Source of the DNA: Pelecanus crispus
Taxonomy: Eukaryota > Chordata > Aves > Pelecaniformes > Pelecanidae
Reading direction: 5' to 3'
NCBI RefSeq assembly: GCF_030463565.1
Contig: NC_134662.1
Coordinates: 4,813,001 to 4,877,000 of the forward strand
DNA: 64,000 nucleotides
Part shown: piece by piece, positions 1 to 11,949 of the stretch
Position numbering within the stretch: position 1 is the first letter of the stretch
Layout of the letters: the number at the start of each line of letters is the position of its first letter
Notes under the pieces: model-generated
Database searches by the model: none
What the model was told of the DNA's origin: nothing
What the model saw: only the letters and a program-made list of their open reading frames with translations
Translations under genes and position numbers: made by a program

Positions 1-72
1 TGACGATGTCCGCGGCTGCCTGGAGAAGGGAGCGGGCAGCCCCGCTCGCTCCCGCTCCCCCAAAAGGTCCGG

Positions 73-3000
73 TTAGAGTTTATAGCCCCCACTCTCCTCC
101 TCTGCCCGGCTCTCCAGCTCCTCTCGGCCCCCCTCCTCCGGCACCCCGTTGAGATGGGACTTGCTGGGGACCGGCCGCTCGCCCGTGTCCGCCGAAGGGC
201 CGGGCCGGGGCTGGGGGGAGGCGGTGGCTGCGGCACCGTTGCCCCCGGCCCCTTCCGACTTGCCAAAGTTGAAGAGCTTGCCGGGATTGAATGGCTTGGT
301 GGGTGACTGGACCTTCTCGGTCCCTGCGTCCCGCTTAGTCTCGGGGGATTTCAGGAACTTGAAGCTGAGGAAGCCGGGGAGTTTGTTCTCGCTGCTGGTA
401 GGGGACTGGGGGGACCTGGCGGTGGCCATACTGCTGGCCCCGGCCCCCCCGGAGAGGAACTTGCCCTGCAAAGGGATGATCTGCTTCAGCTTCATCACGT
501 TGTTGGTGGCCAGGAGGGAGCTGGGTCGCTTGGGCTTGTCGGAGCCGTGCGAGGAACCCCCGGAGCCCTTCCCTTTGCTCTGGCTCTTCTCGTGGGCCGG
601 GTCCTGCCCGGCGGCCTCGGGCTTGGCCTCGTCGCGGCTGGACTCGCGTTCCTTGCGGGCCTGGTACTCGGCGTGCCGCTGCCGCTCCTCCTCCTCCCGC
701 TTGCGCCGCTGCTGCTGCTGGAAGTGGTGCTGTGCCTGCCGCTCGTGCTTCTGTCGACGGGGAGCGCGTCAGCCCCGGGGACACCCCGGGGAGCCCACCA
801 ACCCCAGGGATGGGGGGGTCCCAGCTCTGTCCTCGACCCCAAGGAGGGTCCCATCCCGGCATCGCCTACCTTGAAGGCCTCGCGGCGCTGGTACTCCAGC
901 TTGGCCATCTCCTCGGCCACCCAGGCGGGGATGTCGGGGATGGCCACCTGGATGATGTACTTCAGGAACAGGGCGAAGTGCTGCAGGGGGGAACACGGAT
1001 CTGGCTGAGCATCCCCACCCCGGCCCTGTGGGCACCACCGTCCCCTCCCAAAATGCACCCCGCAAGGGCTGGGGGGCCAGAGAGACCCTACAATAACAGC
1101 CTGGGGGATTCTGGGCCCCGCTGTGTTGCCTGGCAGCACCCACTGCCTGCAGGGAGCTGCCGGGGGTTGCAGCAGGGGGTTTAGGGCTGGGACCCCATCC
1201 CTGGAGGGGAAGGTCTGCGGCAGCCCTTGGCTGTCGGAGCCAAGACACCACCTTGTCACGCACCGGGAGACCCTACAATAACAGAAGGCCGTGGAGCGGG
1301 CGGCGGGCGCAAGCACCGTACCTCCAGCACCACCACGGAGATGATGGCTCCCTCGGGGCTGAGCCAGGGGAAGAGGCGCTGGAGCTGCCCACACTGGGCG
1401 ATCAGGTAGCAGTTGACCACGATGGCCAAGATGCCCATGGCCTCCATCACCTTCTGCAAGAGCGATGGTGCCGGGGATGAGCCCCCGGCCAACCGGGACC
1501 CCCGCCAGCCCCACCCCGGCCCCCAGCCTACCTGCCACTGCCCGATGCTCTCGACCCGCTGGCCGAAGGGACGCTGGAGCCCCGTGCACAGCTTGAAGGC
1601 ATCGCTCCGGATCTCGATGATGTTGTTCACCAGGGCGCACATGGCGGCCAGGGGGAAGGCGGAGGAGAAGAGCACCACGTAGCCGAACTGGATGAACATC
1701 TCCTGGTAGTCCTGGAAGGTGTCCTGGGGAGGAAGAGGAAGAGGAAGAGCATGTTGCAATGGGGCTGGGAGGGGGTACACCGCACCCCACCAGCCCCGTG
1801 CCCCCCTTGGGGCCGCTCACCTCGTACTTCTTCATGCAGCTCTCCACCTCCGCCTGCGTCAGCTGCGTGGAGTAGTCCTCCTCCGGCGGGTCAATCCAAG
1901 ATGCCCGGTTGCGCCTCCGCCCTTCCTCCTCACCCTCCTCCTCCTCCCGGCTCTCGGCCGCCCGCCTCCTCCGGCCAGCCCGCGGGACCACTGCCGGCTC
2001 CGCTGCTTTGACTGGGCTGCAGGGGGGACCTTCAGACTCCTCCTCATCCTCGCACAGCTCAAAGACGGATGCGGGGTCCATGCCCTTCTCCACCATGGTG
2101 GGGCTGCCCTCCTCAAGGAAGCTCTCATCCTCGGGGCCGCCGGGCTCCCCGCCGCGCCGCTCCGCCTTCTCGATGAAGCTCACCTTCTTCAGCTTCAACC
2201 CACAATCCAGGGCGCTCTCCTCCTCCGAGTCCAACTCACGCCGCTCTTCCTCCTCCTCCTCTTCCTCCGGCACCCCGCAGCCCCCGTTCAGACACTTCTT
2301 CTCCCCCCGCAAGCCCTCGGGGGGGACTGGGGGGCTGCGGTGGGGGGTGAGCAGGCAGAGGACGGCGTGGGCGAGCTGGCGGAGGCTGCGGAGGCTGAGG
2401 TCCCCCCGGCGCAGCCGGCGGTAGAGGTGGGGCTGCGACACCTCCCTGACGTTCTGCAGGAACTGGCGGGTGATGAGCAGCGTGGCCAGCATCTGCGCGG
2501 GGACACGGGGCGCGCGCTGTCACCCGGGGAGTTGGGGACAGCACCCGGGGTATGTGGGGGGGGCGTGTGTGTCCCTGCACCCCCAGCGCCTGCCCCCGAG
2601 GGGTCCCTGCTTGTCCCCGTGGCCGCGCTGGCGGAGCGGGACGCCCAAGCCTGGTGTGTGTCCCCCCGCCCCACCGTGACCCCCCCAGTTGGTGACAACG
2701 GGTGGGATGGGACCTCAGCGGCGCTGAGCCGGGGATGCCCATCTCCCTCCTGGGGGCTGTGGGGGTCCCGGGGTGGGGGGCGAGGGGTGGGGTGTGGGGG
2801 GATGCCCGGCCCCCCCCTCCCCGCTCCTACTTTGGATACTCCCAGTCTCCAGCAAAAGCCCAGGAGGCCCTTAAAGAAGATGAGAGAGAGGTGGAGGTGG
2901 AGGAGGATGGAGGGAAGGAGAGCCTCTTTGAGCTGACGCATGAGGCTTTGGGAGAGAGAGAAGATGAGCAGGAGCTGTGGAAGGGACAGAAGAACAGACA

Positions 3001-6000
3001 GACAGACAGACAGAGAGAGACCGTGAGCAGGAGCAGGAGCTGGGGACCCGGCGCAGCCTCCGGCCGGGAGCGCAGCAGCCAGGGACTGCGGCGGGGGCAT
3101 GCGGGGACACCGGCCCCCCTGGGAGGGCACGGTGGGGGGGACGGTGGCAGGGGTGGGTCAAGGACATCCGTCCGTCTGTCCGTCCGGGCGACACCGGGGC
3201 GGGGGTTCAGACCAGCCCCGCCACCCCCAGGCACGGCCCCTTACCTCCTTCAGCCGCTCCATGTCCTTGAGGTAGAAACCGATGTAGAAAAGACTCAGGT
3301 ATGAATTTACAAAATGAAACTGCGGGAGATGGGGGGGGGGGAGTGGTGAGTGCGGGGTGGCCGCTGGGACCCCCCCAGTCCCCTCCGGCCCCCCCGGGGC
3401 TGCCTGGCCCCCTCTCACCAGGACGATTTTGATGATGAGATGTTTCTCGTAGGCACTCTGCAGGCGGTAGTTCTCTGCAAAGCAGAGGAAGGGGGTTCAG
3501 GGTGGGGCTCGGGGGGGGGGGGGGTCCCAGCCCCCAGCCCTGCCAGGAGTACCCCCGGGTGCCTCCCTCACGCACCCATGTCGTTCAGCCAGTACGCGAT
3601 CTTCTTGTAAACCTCATCGCAGGCGGTGATGATGATGGCCAGGACAATTTTAGGGAGAAAACGGATGATCCGGGGCAGCTCCTGGATGCTCAGCACAAAC
3701 TCCTGCAGGGACAGGGACTGGGATGAGGATGAGGATGAGGATGGGGATGAGGATGGGGACGGAGTCAGCGCGGAGGGGGCTGGCAGCCCAGCGCGGGCAG
3801 GATAGGGACCCACCTGGAGCTGGAAGCAGCCCAGCATGAGGAGGAAGACTAAGGAGAGGCAGGCGAGGCAGACGGGGAGGCTGACCAGGCATTGGAAGAG
3901 CAGGCGCTTCCACGGCGGGTAGTAAAACTCCTCGGCGCTGGTCACGGGGCTGATTCTCTTAATGCCCTACCCGGGAGCAGGGGGACGGCAGCGTGTGACC
4001 CTCCCCGCGGCGGGGAGCCCCACGGGATCCCTGTACGACCCCAGTGCCATGGGACCCAGTGCAGACCCCTTCGGGGTGCAGGGGTGCGGGGTGGCACGAA
4101 GGTGCCAGTTCTCCGCACTGAGCCCAGGTGGCTCGTCGGGGTCGGGGGGAGCTCAGCTGCTCCCCAGCCCCAGGGACCCCCACAGGCATTGGGACTCCCC
4201 CCTCCCCAGGGCTCACCCTGAACTGGGGCCGGGGCTCCTCGATGGACTCAGCTGGGGTGTCCAGTGTCCCCCACTTGTAGGCGAACTCGGCCCCACGGCG
4301 CTTCCACTCCTCGAGGAAGAGGGTGGCCCAAATGACGTTGAAGATGGCGAAGACCACGCAGCAGATGTCCTGGCTGGTCTGCGGGACGATGGCACCAACT
4401 GCACCGGGGTCGCTCCCCTCCCATCCCAAAACCCCCTCGGAACCCCGGGGGAGCCGCACCGCTGTGGGCTTGGGAGCCTCCCAGCTCATAGCAATTAGTG
4501 TTAAAGCATCATGGGGAAAGCCCGGAGCGAGGAGGGACGGACACCCCCCACCCCGTGACCCCCAAATGTGGGGATTTCCCCCATTTCCCGACCCCTCTCA
4601 CCTGGTCGCTCTCGGTGAAGGTGTAGAGGATGGAGCCGAAGACGGCGGGGTACACCATGGCCGAGGTGTAGAAGCCCAGCCAGGCGAAGTACATGGCGAT
4701 TTTCACCCCGAAGTAGTCGCAGATCTCATCTGCAGGGGCCGAGGAGGGGGAATGAGCGGGGCTGGGACCCCCAGACCCCTCCCATGCCACCCCCCTGGGC
4801 GCCTTACCGAGGGGCTGGGCCTCGCAGACTGCCTGCACCCAGGACTTCATGAGCCGCTTGAGGATCCTCTGCTCGTGCAGCGGGAAGACCTGCTGGATGA
4901 CGCCGCGGGCCGCCAGCTCCGGGACTGCACCGCGGGGCACGGGGTGAGGGATGGGCTGCGGGGACGCTGCCAGCCCACCCTGGCCCCCCCATGTGTGTCC
5001 CCAGATGGCCCCGGCAATGGTGGGCTTTGGGGCAGGGACAATGGGGAGGACAGGTTTGGGGGAGACCACGGCACAACGGGGCTCTGTGCCCAACCCTGGC
5101 ACTGCCCGGCCGCAGCGCGGCACTGCCGCCGCGCACCCACCACCCCGTCCGGCGCACAGCCCCGGGGATGGGGACATGGGGTGACGGGGGACCCTCGCTG
5201 GGCTTGTGTCCTTCAGGGCCGCCGCGGCACGGCTTGGGCACAGGCTGGGCAGAGGGAGCAGGGCAGTGGGGTGCCGGTGCCGTGCCGCGCCACACCGTGC
5301 CATACTCACTGATGGGCTGCCCCTCGAGGAAGTGGATGTTGTGCAGCGACTCGCCCTGCTTGGCGCGCAGGTTCTCCAGCCAGTACCTGATGATGTTTTG
5401 CCGTTCCTGTGGCACCGCAGCAGGATTGAGCCCTGGGCGATGGTCCCACTGCACGGCCCCCGGCCCCTCTCCTGCCACCCCCACCCCTGTCCTGTCCCCT
5501 CCCCAGACCCCCCTTGTCCCCAGCGTGGGGGATGGCTGGCTCCGTCCCCAGCTGGGCTGGGGCTCCCTGATCCCCTTCTTCACCTGGGGAGGGGGAGAGG
5601 ACCTGCCTTCCATGCCCCATGTCCCTGCATCCCTGCCCTGCATCCCCATACGCCTGCATCCCTGTATCAGTGCATCCCTGCATCCCCACCCTGGATCCCT
5701 GCATCCGTGCATCCCCACATCCCTGCATCCCCGCATCCCCACCCCGTGTCCCTCGTCCCTCCGCATCCCACCTGAGAGGTGAAGAAGTAAAGCTCATTCT
5801 CGATGTTCTCGTAGATGTAATCCTCCTCGCAGGAGAAGCTCCGCATGCCTCCGCCGAATTCAGCTTTCACCGGCTTTCGCAGCCCGATCTCATCGGCCCC
5901 ACGCAACAAACTGCGGGGAGAGGGGACACGGCTGGGGACGCAGCTGGGGACACGGCGGGGGCCACGGCAGGGGGTAGGGATGTGGCCAGGACCCTACCTC

Positions 6001-9000
6001 TCGTAGGTGGCGGTGACAAAGAAGGCGTAGACGCGGGTGTGCTTGTGGTGCCGGACCTGGACGATGAGCTCGGGGATGCCGAGGCGGATGTGGTTCAGGA
6101 GCCAGAGCAGCGTGTGGTCATCGGTGGTGTCTGGACGGCACCGGTCAGCACCGCGGCAGGGACCGGGGTGTCCACGTCTCCCAGCACAGCCCACCCTGGT
6201 CCCCATCCCTCGCCGTGTCCCCCATCCGCACCGCAGCTCCGCGCCGCCATCCCGGTGCTCCCCACCGGCGCTGTCAGCCCCGGGTACCCCCGGTATCTCC
6301 CTACCCGGGAAGGTCATGAGCACGTCGCAGTTCTCCGTGGGCACCGTCTTCATCCAGGCCTTGTGGGACATGATGTAGCGCCCGGCCTGGAGCAGCCGCT
6401 TCCCGAAGAGCTTATCTGCCGGAGGGAGGGAGGGAGCGGGGGGGTGAGCAGCCGCAGGACCCCACCGGGCACCCCCCCACCCGCAGCACTGGGAACCAGA
6501 CCCCGAAGCACCAGCAACTCAGCTGCCGGCGCATGGCATGGGTGCGGGGACGGCTGGCACGTCCCCGGCGGTGGCTGTCCCCGGCAGTGGCCTCAGTGGC
6601 CACGGCAGCGGGTCATGGCCCCACTTGTGGTGACGCTGGCCACAGCTCGGGTTTCTCCTCCGGCAGCTCAGGGTGCCCAAAAAGGCCCCGACAGCTGCCG
6701 GGGAGGAGCTGGTGGCACGTCCTGGCACCCCTGGGGTGCCGGCTGCTGCAGGGTGCCCCGGGGTGCCCCCCTGCACCCCCCCCCACTGCTCACCTCTGCC
6801 CGCAGCCCCTCGGTGGGGCCAGGATCCGGCAGGGCCGCGGCTCCGGGAGATGGGAAACCGCAGGAAAAATGGGGGGAGCGAAAAAGCAGCCGGTCTCCAT
6901 GGAAACCCAGGGAGGCCCTGTGCTGCTGCGGTGAGGCAGGATGGGGACGGTCCCCAGGGTCCCCTCGTCACCCCCTGGCATGGGCCAGCCCAGGGACACG
7001 GCCCCTGTCCTGCTGCGGGGTGCCCACGCCATGGAGACGTGCCATCCCCGTGCCCAGCGTCCCCACTGTGCCTCTCAGGGCGGACGGGGACCGGGTGCAT
7101 CCCAAAATGCTGCCTGGAGTAGGCAGGGAGGGCAGGATGAGGCTCCCCAAAGGTGCTGGGGTGGGTCCCCCTGTGGGACCCAGTTTCTCCCTGCCCCACA
7201 CCGGCAGTGTGCCCGGGCACCTCCGTGCCTCAGTTTCCCCTCTTCAGCCAGGCTGGCAGAGCCAGGATGGGGCGGGTGGACCGATGCCCAGGGGACGTCA
7301 CGGCCTCTCCGGCTGCCCCAGGGCTGGGAAGGTCCCCGGGCTCCGGAAACACTGCTCACACGGGGACCTGCCAGCCCCGAAAAACAGGAAACGCCAAACC
7401 TGCTCGGGCAGCTCATCCCAGGGGATGCACCCCGGCTCCGGGCACCCCCAGATCCCCCTGGGCTGGGGGAGCAGGGCAGACCCCCCCCCCCGCCGCTAGC
7501 TGGGCTGAGACCTGACAAACTCATTGCCTGAGCCGCCGTCAGGAAGGGGCCGCGGCGCCGGGCTCTGAAAGGCCGCCCTGTCCTGGCACCGTGGGCAAAA
7601 GCCGGAGACGGCGCCAGGCTGCCAGCCAGCCGCCCCCGGAGCAGGACCCATCCTGCACCCCGGGGCGCGTCCCCCATCTCGGGCCCAGCGCTGCCGGGGG
7701 GGCCAGGGTGGGCGCAGGGTGCTGGCGGCGGTGGCTCAGCCGCGCTGGCCGGGCCGCTCGCCGATGCCATCAGGGTGAGCTCAGCCACCCTGAATTATTT
7801 ACACCCTGCCGGGAGCGGTGCGAGCCAGCCGGCAGCGCGGGCAGCGGGGTGGGGGCACCGTGGGGGGCCCCGCCAGCGGGCACAGCCGGGCAGCGGTGGA
7901 GGCAGCCGGCGAAGCCTGCACACGCGTGTGTGCCGGCATGCAAAGCGGGCCCATGCCAGCGGGGTGGGCACCCACCCCGAGGCCTCTGCTCCGGGTGCCA
8001 GGAGGGTTTTTCTTGCCCAAGGTCAAGGGTAAAGACGTGGCCGAGGCGCAGAGGGGTCCCCAGCGCCGCTCCTGCCCTCCCACCCTGGCTGGGCATGGGG
8101 GGCCAGACCCTGCCTTCGCCCCGCTCCGGCCACGGGGTCCTTCTCACCCCGCTGCCAGCGAGAGCGGCCGCCAGCCCCCTCCCAGCACCCGGTGCCATCG
8201 CCAAACGGGCACGCGGGGTCCGCCGGCGGAGCGCGGCGATGGAGCCCCGCAGCATCCCAGCCCACACCCGGAGAGCTGCGTCCCCGCTCGTCCCCACGGC
8301 CACCCGCTCCCCCCCGGCACGCCGTGGCCGTGCCGCTCTCACCTTGGCTCTCCGGGAAAAGGTCACGGGAGCTGCAGCATGCCGGGACCGGGCACCTCGC
8401 TGCCCCACCGCCGAGCGGAGCCCGCGGCCGCCGGGATAGGAGGCATTTGGGGGAGCGGCGATGCCGCCTGCCACGGGCGGCCGCGTCCCGGGGGGGGACG
8501 CAAAGTGGGTCACCCTCCCGCAGGCAGCGGTCCCGCTCGGCTGCACGGCGGGCAGCAGGCCCTGCCTGCGCTGCCTTGCCCTGCGGACCCCAACCCACCC
8601 CGGCCGTGGCCGTGGGGATGTCACCTGCTCCTGGGGCCACGCAGGGGGGACCCCAAGCCCAGTTTGGGGACCCCAGCCTAAAGCCCCTGTCCTGTACCCG
8701 CTGCCCAGCCCGGCCCGGGGGACACAGAGCCGGTCTGGGGGGGCACGGGCCTGTCCTGGGGGGGCAAACGGACCTTGCCGGGGGGCTGCACGGCCCGGGG
8801 GTGACACAGGGGGTGCGTGGACGCGATGCTGGGGGGTCACTGGTCCGTCCTCGGGGACACGGACCCGTGCGCGGAGCCCATCCCGGGGGGGCACAGAGCA
8901 GTCCCGGGGTGGGGGGGGGACATGCACAGATCCCTGCAGAGCCACAGACCCCCCCGGGGGCACAGGGACGGGACCCCCGGGGAGGTGGTGGTGGGGGGCA

Positions 9001-9332
9001 CGGAGCTGTCCCGGGGGGTGCAGGAGCCCTCCCGGGGGGTGCTCAGAGCCCCACCGGGGGCACGGCCCCCCCCGCCCCGCCGCCGGGGAGCCGCATCCCG
9101 GCCGAGCCCCGCCGCCATCCGCATCGAAGCCGCAGGGAGCGGCCCCCACCCCCGCTCCCCATCGCCGCCGCCGCCCCGCAGCCCCGACCCGAGCCCGGCG
9201 GCGGGGGCCGCTCCCGCCCGGTGCCACCTTACCCAGGACGCCGGTCGGGGCCACCGGTTCCGTTCGTTCCTCGCCGGCCGGGGCCCGCCGGGACCGGTCG
9301 CCGTCCTGCGCTGCCGCCGGCGGCTCGGGCAT
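73..9332 (-). CDS. ANO8: Anoctamin-8, 17 coding exons, 1060 aa
   Basis: Anoctamin-8 is known as a lipid-handling anoctamin at endoplasmic reticulum-plasma membrane contacts. Coding exons from the 5' end: 9332-9233, 6415-6305, 6130-5998, 5910-5772, 5406-5310, 4924-4808, 4729-4602, 4378-4217, 3966-3814, 3702-3576, 3474-3419, 3319-3245, 2492-1821, 1723-1532, 1453-1322, 980-870, 750-73. All have GT/AG borders, and the sum is 1061 codons with stop. Residues 34-190 form the soluble N-terminal part (KAWMKTVPTENCDVLMTFP). Membrane segments lie near 236-268, 279-300, 350-378, 392-415, 442-460, 700-730, 756-775 and 790-815. Exon 13 encodes a long acidic loop (about 467-690), characteristic of ANO8 rather than ANO1-7. 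Exon 17 encodes an Arg/Glu/Gln-rich coil and the conserved KLKQIIPLQGKFLS stretch. Human ANO8 is 1232 aa; this one has a shorter loop and tail. The 3' UTR runs off the left edge. Confidence 0.96.
5625..5772. repeat. Short minisatellite in ANO8 intron 4
   Basis: This is a degenerate tandem array of a unit of about 10-12 bases resembling CATCCCTG/CATCCCCA. It ends at the splice donor of ANO8 exon 4. It has no coding role, although long chance open frames cross it. Confidence 0.7.
6416..9232 (-). other. ANO8 intron 1 (2.8 kb)
   Basis: This is the only long ANO8 intron. The donor is CCTTAC on the plus strand at 9227-9232, and the acceptor AG lies at 6416-6417. The sequence is GC-rich and mostly unique. 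I see no exon, RNA gene or transposon in it. Long open frames on both strands are a by-product of the high GC content. Confidence 0.75.
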
Positions 9333-9800
9333 GGTGCGGGGCTCCGCGGCGGCTCGGCGGCGGGGGCCGGTGCATGGGGGCCGCCGCGGCTCCGGGCTCG
9401 GGGCCGGTGCCGCCGGTGCTGCCCGAGCCGCCGCCGCCGCCGCCGGGCGGGAGGAGGGACAAAGGCGGCGGAGCGGAGCGCCGCGCTCCCGGCCCCTTTA
9501 ATTGTCTGGTTGGCCGCCGTCTCCCCAGCGCCGGTCGCACCGGCCACGCGTGTCCGGCCGCGCCCCGTGGGCTTGGTCCTGCGGGGAGCGGGGCGGCGGC
9601 TTCCCCCCCCCCACCCCCCCCCCCGCCCCAGCCGGGGGCATCCCGGCTGCTGGCCCTGCCCCGGCACCCCCCCCCGGGGCTGCCCCACGTCCCCGTCCCC
9701 CCCCCCCGTGCCCCCCCGCTCCGTGGGTCAGGCTGTTCCCGGGAGCACCCAGGGTGCGGGGGGGGGGAGGACGGACAGACGGACAGAAGCCGGTAACCCG
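8950..9800. promoter_or_regulatory. CpG-island promoter of ANO8
   Basis: This is a dense CpG stretch around the ANO8 initiator codon (9332), with many GCC/CGG runs and no TATA box. It is the expected start region for ANO8 transcription leftward. The exact start site cannot be read from the sequence. Confidence 0.6.
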
Positions 9801-11800
9801 ACCGGGGATGCACGCTGCCTCCCTGACCTTTTGGGAACCCTCCTCTGCCCCCCCCACCCCACAGCCCGGCCCCGATCACTCGGGGGAACCCCCCCACACA
9901 CACACAGCCCCACGCAGGGCTGCAGGGTCCTGCGAGCCCCCCGGCAGTGTGGGCATTGGGGTGGGGGGCACCCCTGTGCCAACTCCCGCTTGCCACCCCC
10001 CCCCCCCCACCCGGCTCCACGCACGCCCGCGGCTATTTTGGGGCAGGGGCTGGGTGCCAGCGCTGATGAAGGTGCCACAAGGAGCCGTCCCCTCCTCTGG
10101 CATCTCTGCTTCGGCAGCTGGAGGGGGGGGGACAGGCTGGCGTGGCTCCCAGGCCAGGCCTGGCCACTGTCCCCATCTTGGGCCGAGTCCAGCCCTGGCA
10201 GGGAGGGGGAGGCTGAGCCGCCCAGAGCTGGGGGGGCACGCGGGGGGCGCACGCGGAAAAGCTTCTGCACCCCAGGGTGGGGAGGGGGTCCTGGGGTCTG
10301 CCCTGGGGCCTTGCAGGGGTGCGCAGGGCTGTGGGTGTGGGGCGTGTACACCCAAGGACCCCGGAGCCCCTGGGGACCCCCCCAGGGACCCCTCCCAGCC
10401 CCAGAGCCGATGCTCTCTGCTGCAGCCCCTCTGGGTTCCCATCCCTCGTCCCTGGCCCACAGAGCGTGGTGGGGTCGGGGATTTGGGGGTGTCCGCAGGG
10501 ATTTAGCACAGGAGGTGACATTGATTGGGTCTCCAGCATCCCGGGGATTCCAGCATCCCTGCCTGCATCCCTGCCTGCATCCCTGCCAGCATCTTGGCCA
10601 GCATCCCGGCCATGCTGCTGCTTGCTCCTCCCTGCTCCAGCGCCTTTGTCTGCATGGCCGTTCCCCCCCTGTCCCCCCCCGCCACCGCAGCAGCCTGCAG
10701 CCCTCCACAGGCCCCGGCTGACTCAAAACCACTGCAAACTGAGCCGAGAATTTGGGGACCATGAGGGGAGACCCCCAGAGCAGGGGGGACCCCATCGTCC
10801 TGGCTGCCTGCACCCCAAGCCCTGTACACTGGTTGGTTTGTGTGTGTCCCCCCCCAAGGCTTTGGTCCCTGAGCAGGAGGGGATGGGATAGGGAGTGGGA
10901 TGGGGACTGGGATGGGGTCCCCCAGCCCCGGGCAGGGATGGGGAGTGGGATGGGGAGCGGGCCCCGCGCTCTGACGCTGCTTGGGGAAAATTTCTATGGT
11001 TCACGGAGCGGTGAGGCCGCGGGCGGCTGCGGGCCCCTCCCGGTGCACACGGTGGGGGAGACATGGGGGAATCCCCTCCCCGCAGCCCAGGGGTCAGCCC
11101 TGGCCCCCGCTGTGGGGTGAGACCCCCGGGACGTGGCGGGGTTCCTGGGGGATGAGCAGCTCCAGCCTGGCTGGGTGCGGAGCCGGGGCTCAGCCACTGC
11201 GGACCCTGGGGGTCCCCAGCACAGGGACCCCCCTAGGGTGAGCAGGGGTCCCCCAAAAAGCCCAAGCGCTCCTGGACAGCCTGCGTTGGAATGGGGGCAA
11301 GGACCCCCCCGAGGGACGGGGACACCGGTGGGTGCAGAGGGGACGTTAGGACAGGGAGCAGGCAGGGGTGGGCTCTGCCATGGGGGGACACGGGTGCTGC
11401 CCCCCTGCTCCGGACACGGGGATCCCCCAGCTCAGTGTCCTGCCGTGCTGGGGTTTATTTTTAGGGTGCAGCCGGGGGTCGCGGGTGTCTGGCTCCCACC
11501 CGGCCCCGCACCCGCAGGGTGGCCCCGCAATACTTGGGGGACCCCCGGGGGGGGGGGTCCCGCTGCACCCCCGCACCCCGCGGGGGCAGCACCCGGGGCA
11601 CGAGCGGGCGTGCAGTGCCTCGGAGGGACCGGGGGGCGGTGGCTGCAGCCCGGCAGCCCTGTCAGCCCGGGGGGAACGGGCAGGGAGCCCGGGGGGAACG
11701 GGCACGGACCCCCGCGACCGCCCCAGGCAGCGCCGCGCCCCGCGCCGGGCGGAAGCGATCGGTTCCTGCACAGCCTCAGGCGGCGCGGCATCATGGAGGG
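9801..11800. other. ANO8-GTPBP3 divergent intergenic region
   Basis: This GC-rich stretch has no gene I can support. It holds G/C homopolymer runs, a short 12-base tandem (CATCCCTGCCTG type) at 10548-10600 and a GGGATGGGGA repeat near 10885-10950. Open frames in it lack codon bias and any recognisable domain. Confidence 0.6.
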
Positions 11801-11949
11801 CCCGCTGACCAATCAGAAACGGGACTTCGGGGTTAAAGCCCGCCCCTCGCTGGTGCGCTGGCCAATCGCCGCGCGCGGGTGGGCGGGGCGAGGCCCTTAC
11901 GCTGAGGCCGCCGCGGGGGGTGCGGGCGGGCGGCGTGCGCCGGGGGCTC
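11801..11949 (+). promoter_or_regulatory. GTPBP3 promoter with two CCAAT boxes
   Basis: Two forward CCAAT boxes lie at 11809-11813 (ACCAATCAG, a full NF-Y consensus) and 11862-11866 (GCCAATCGC), 53 bases apart. They sit 84-141 bases before the GTPBP3 ATG, in CpG-rich DNA without a TATA box. Paired NF-Y sites are typical of housekeeping promoters, which suits a mitochondrial tRNA-modification gene. Confidence 0.65.

Noticed and set aside
495-2492. A 665-codon minus-strand open frame across ANO8
   Set aside because: Only its first part (2492-1821) is ANO8 exon 13; the rest reads through introns and other exons out of frame.
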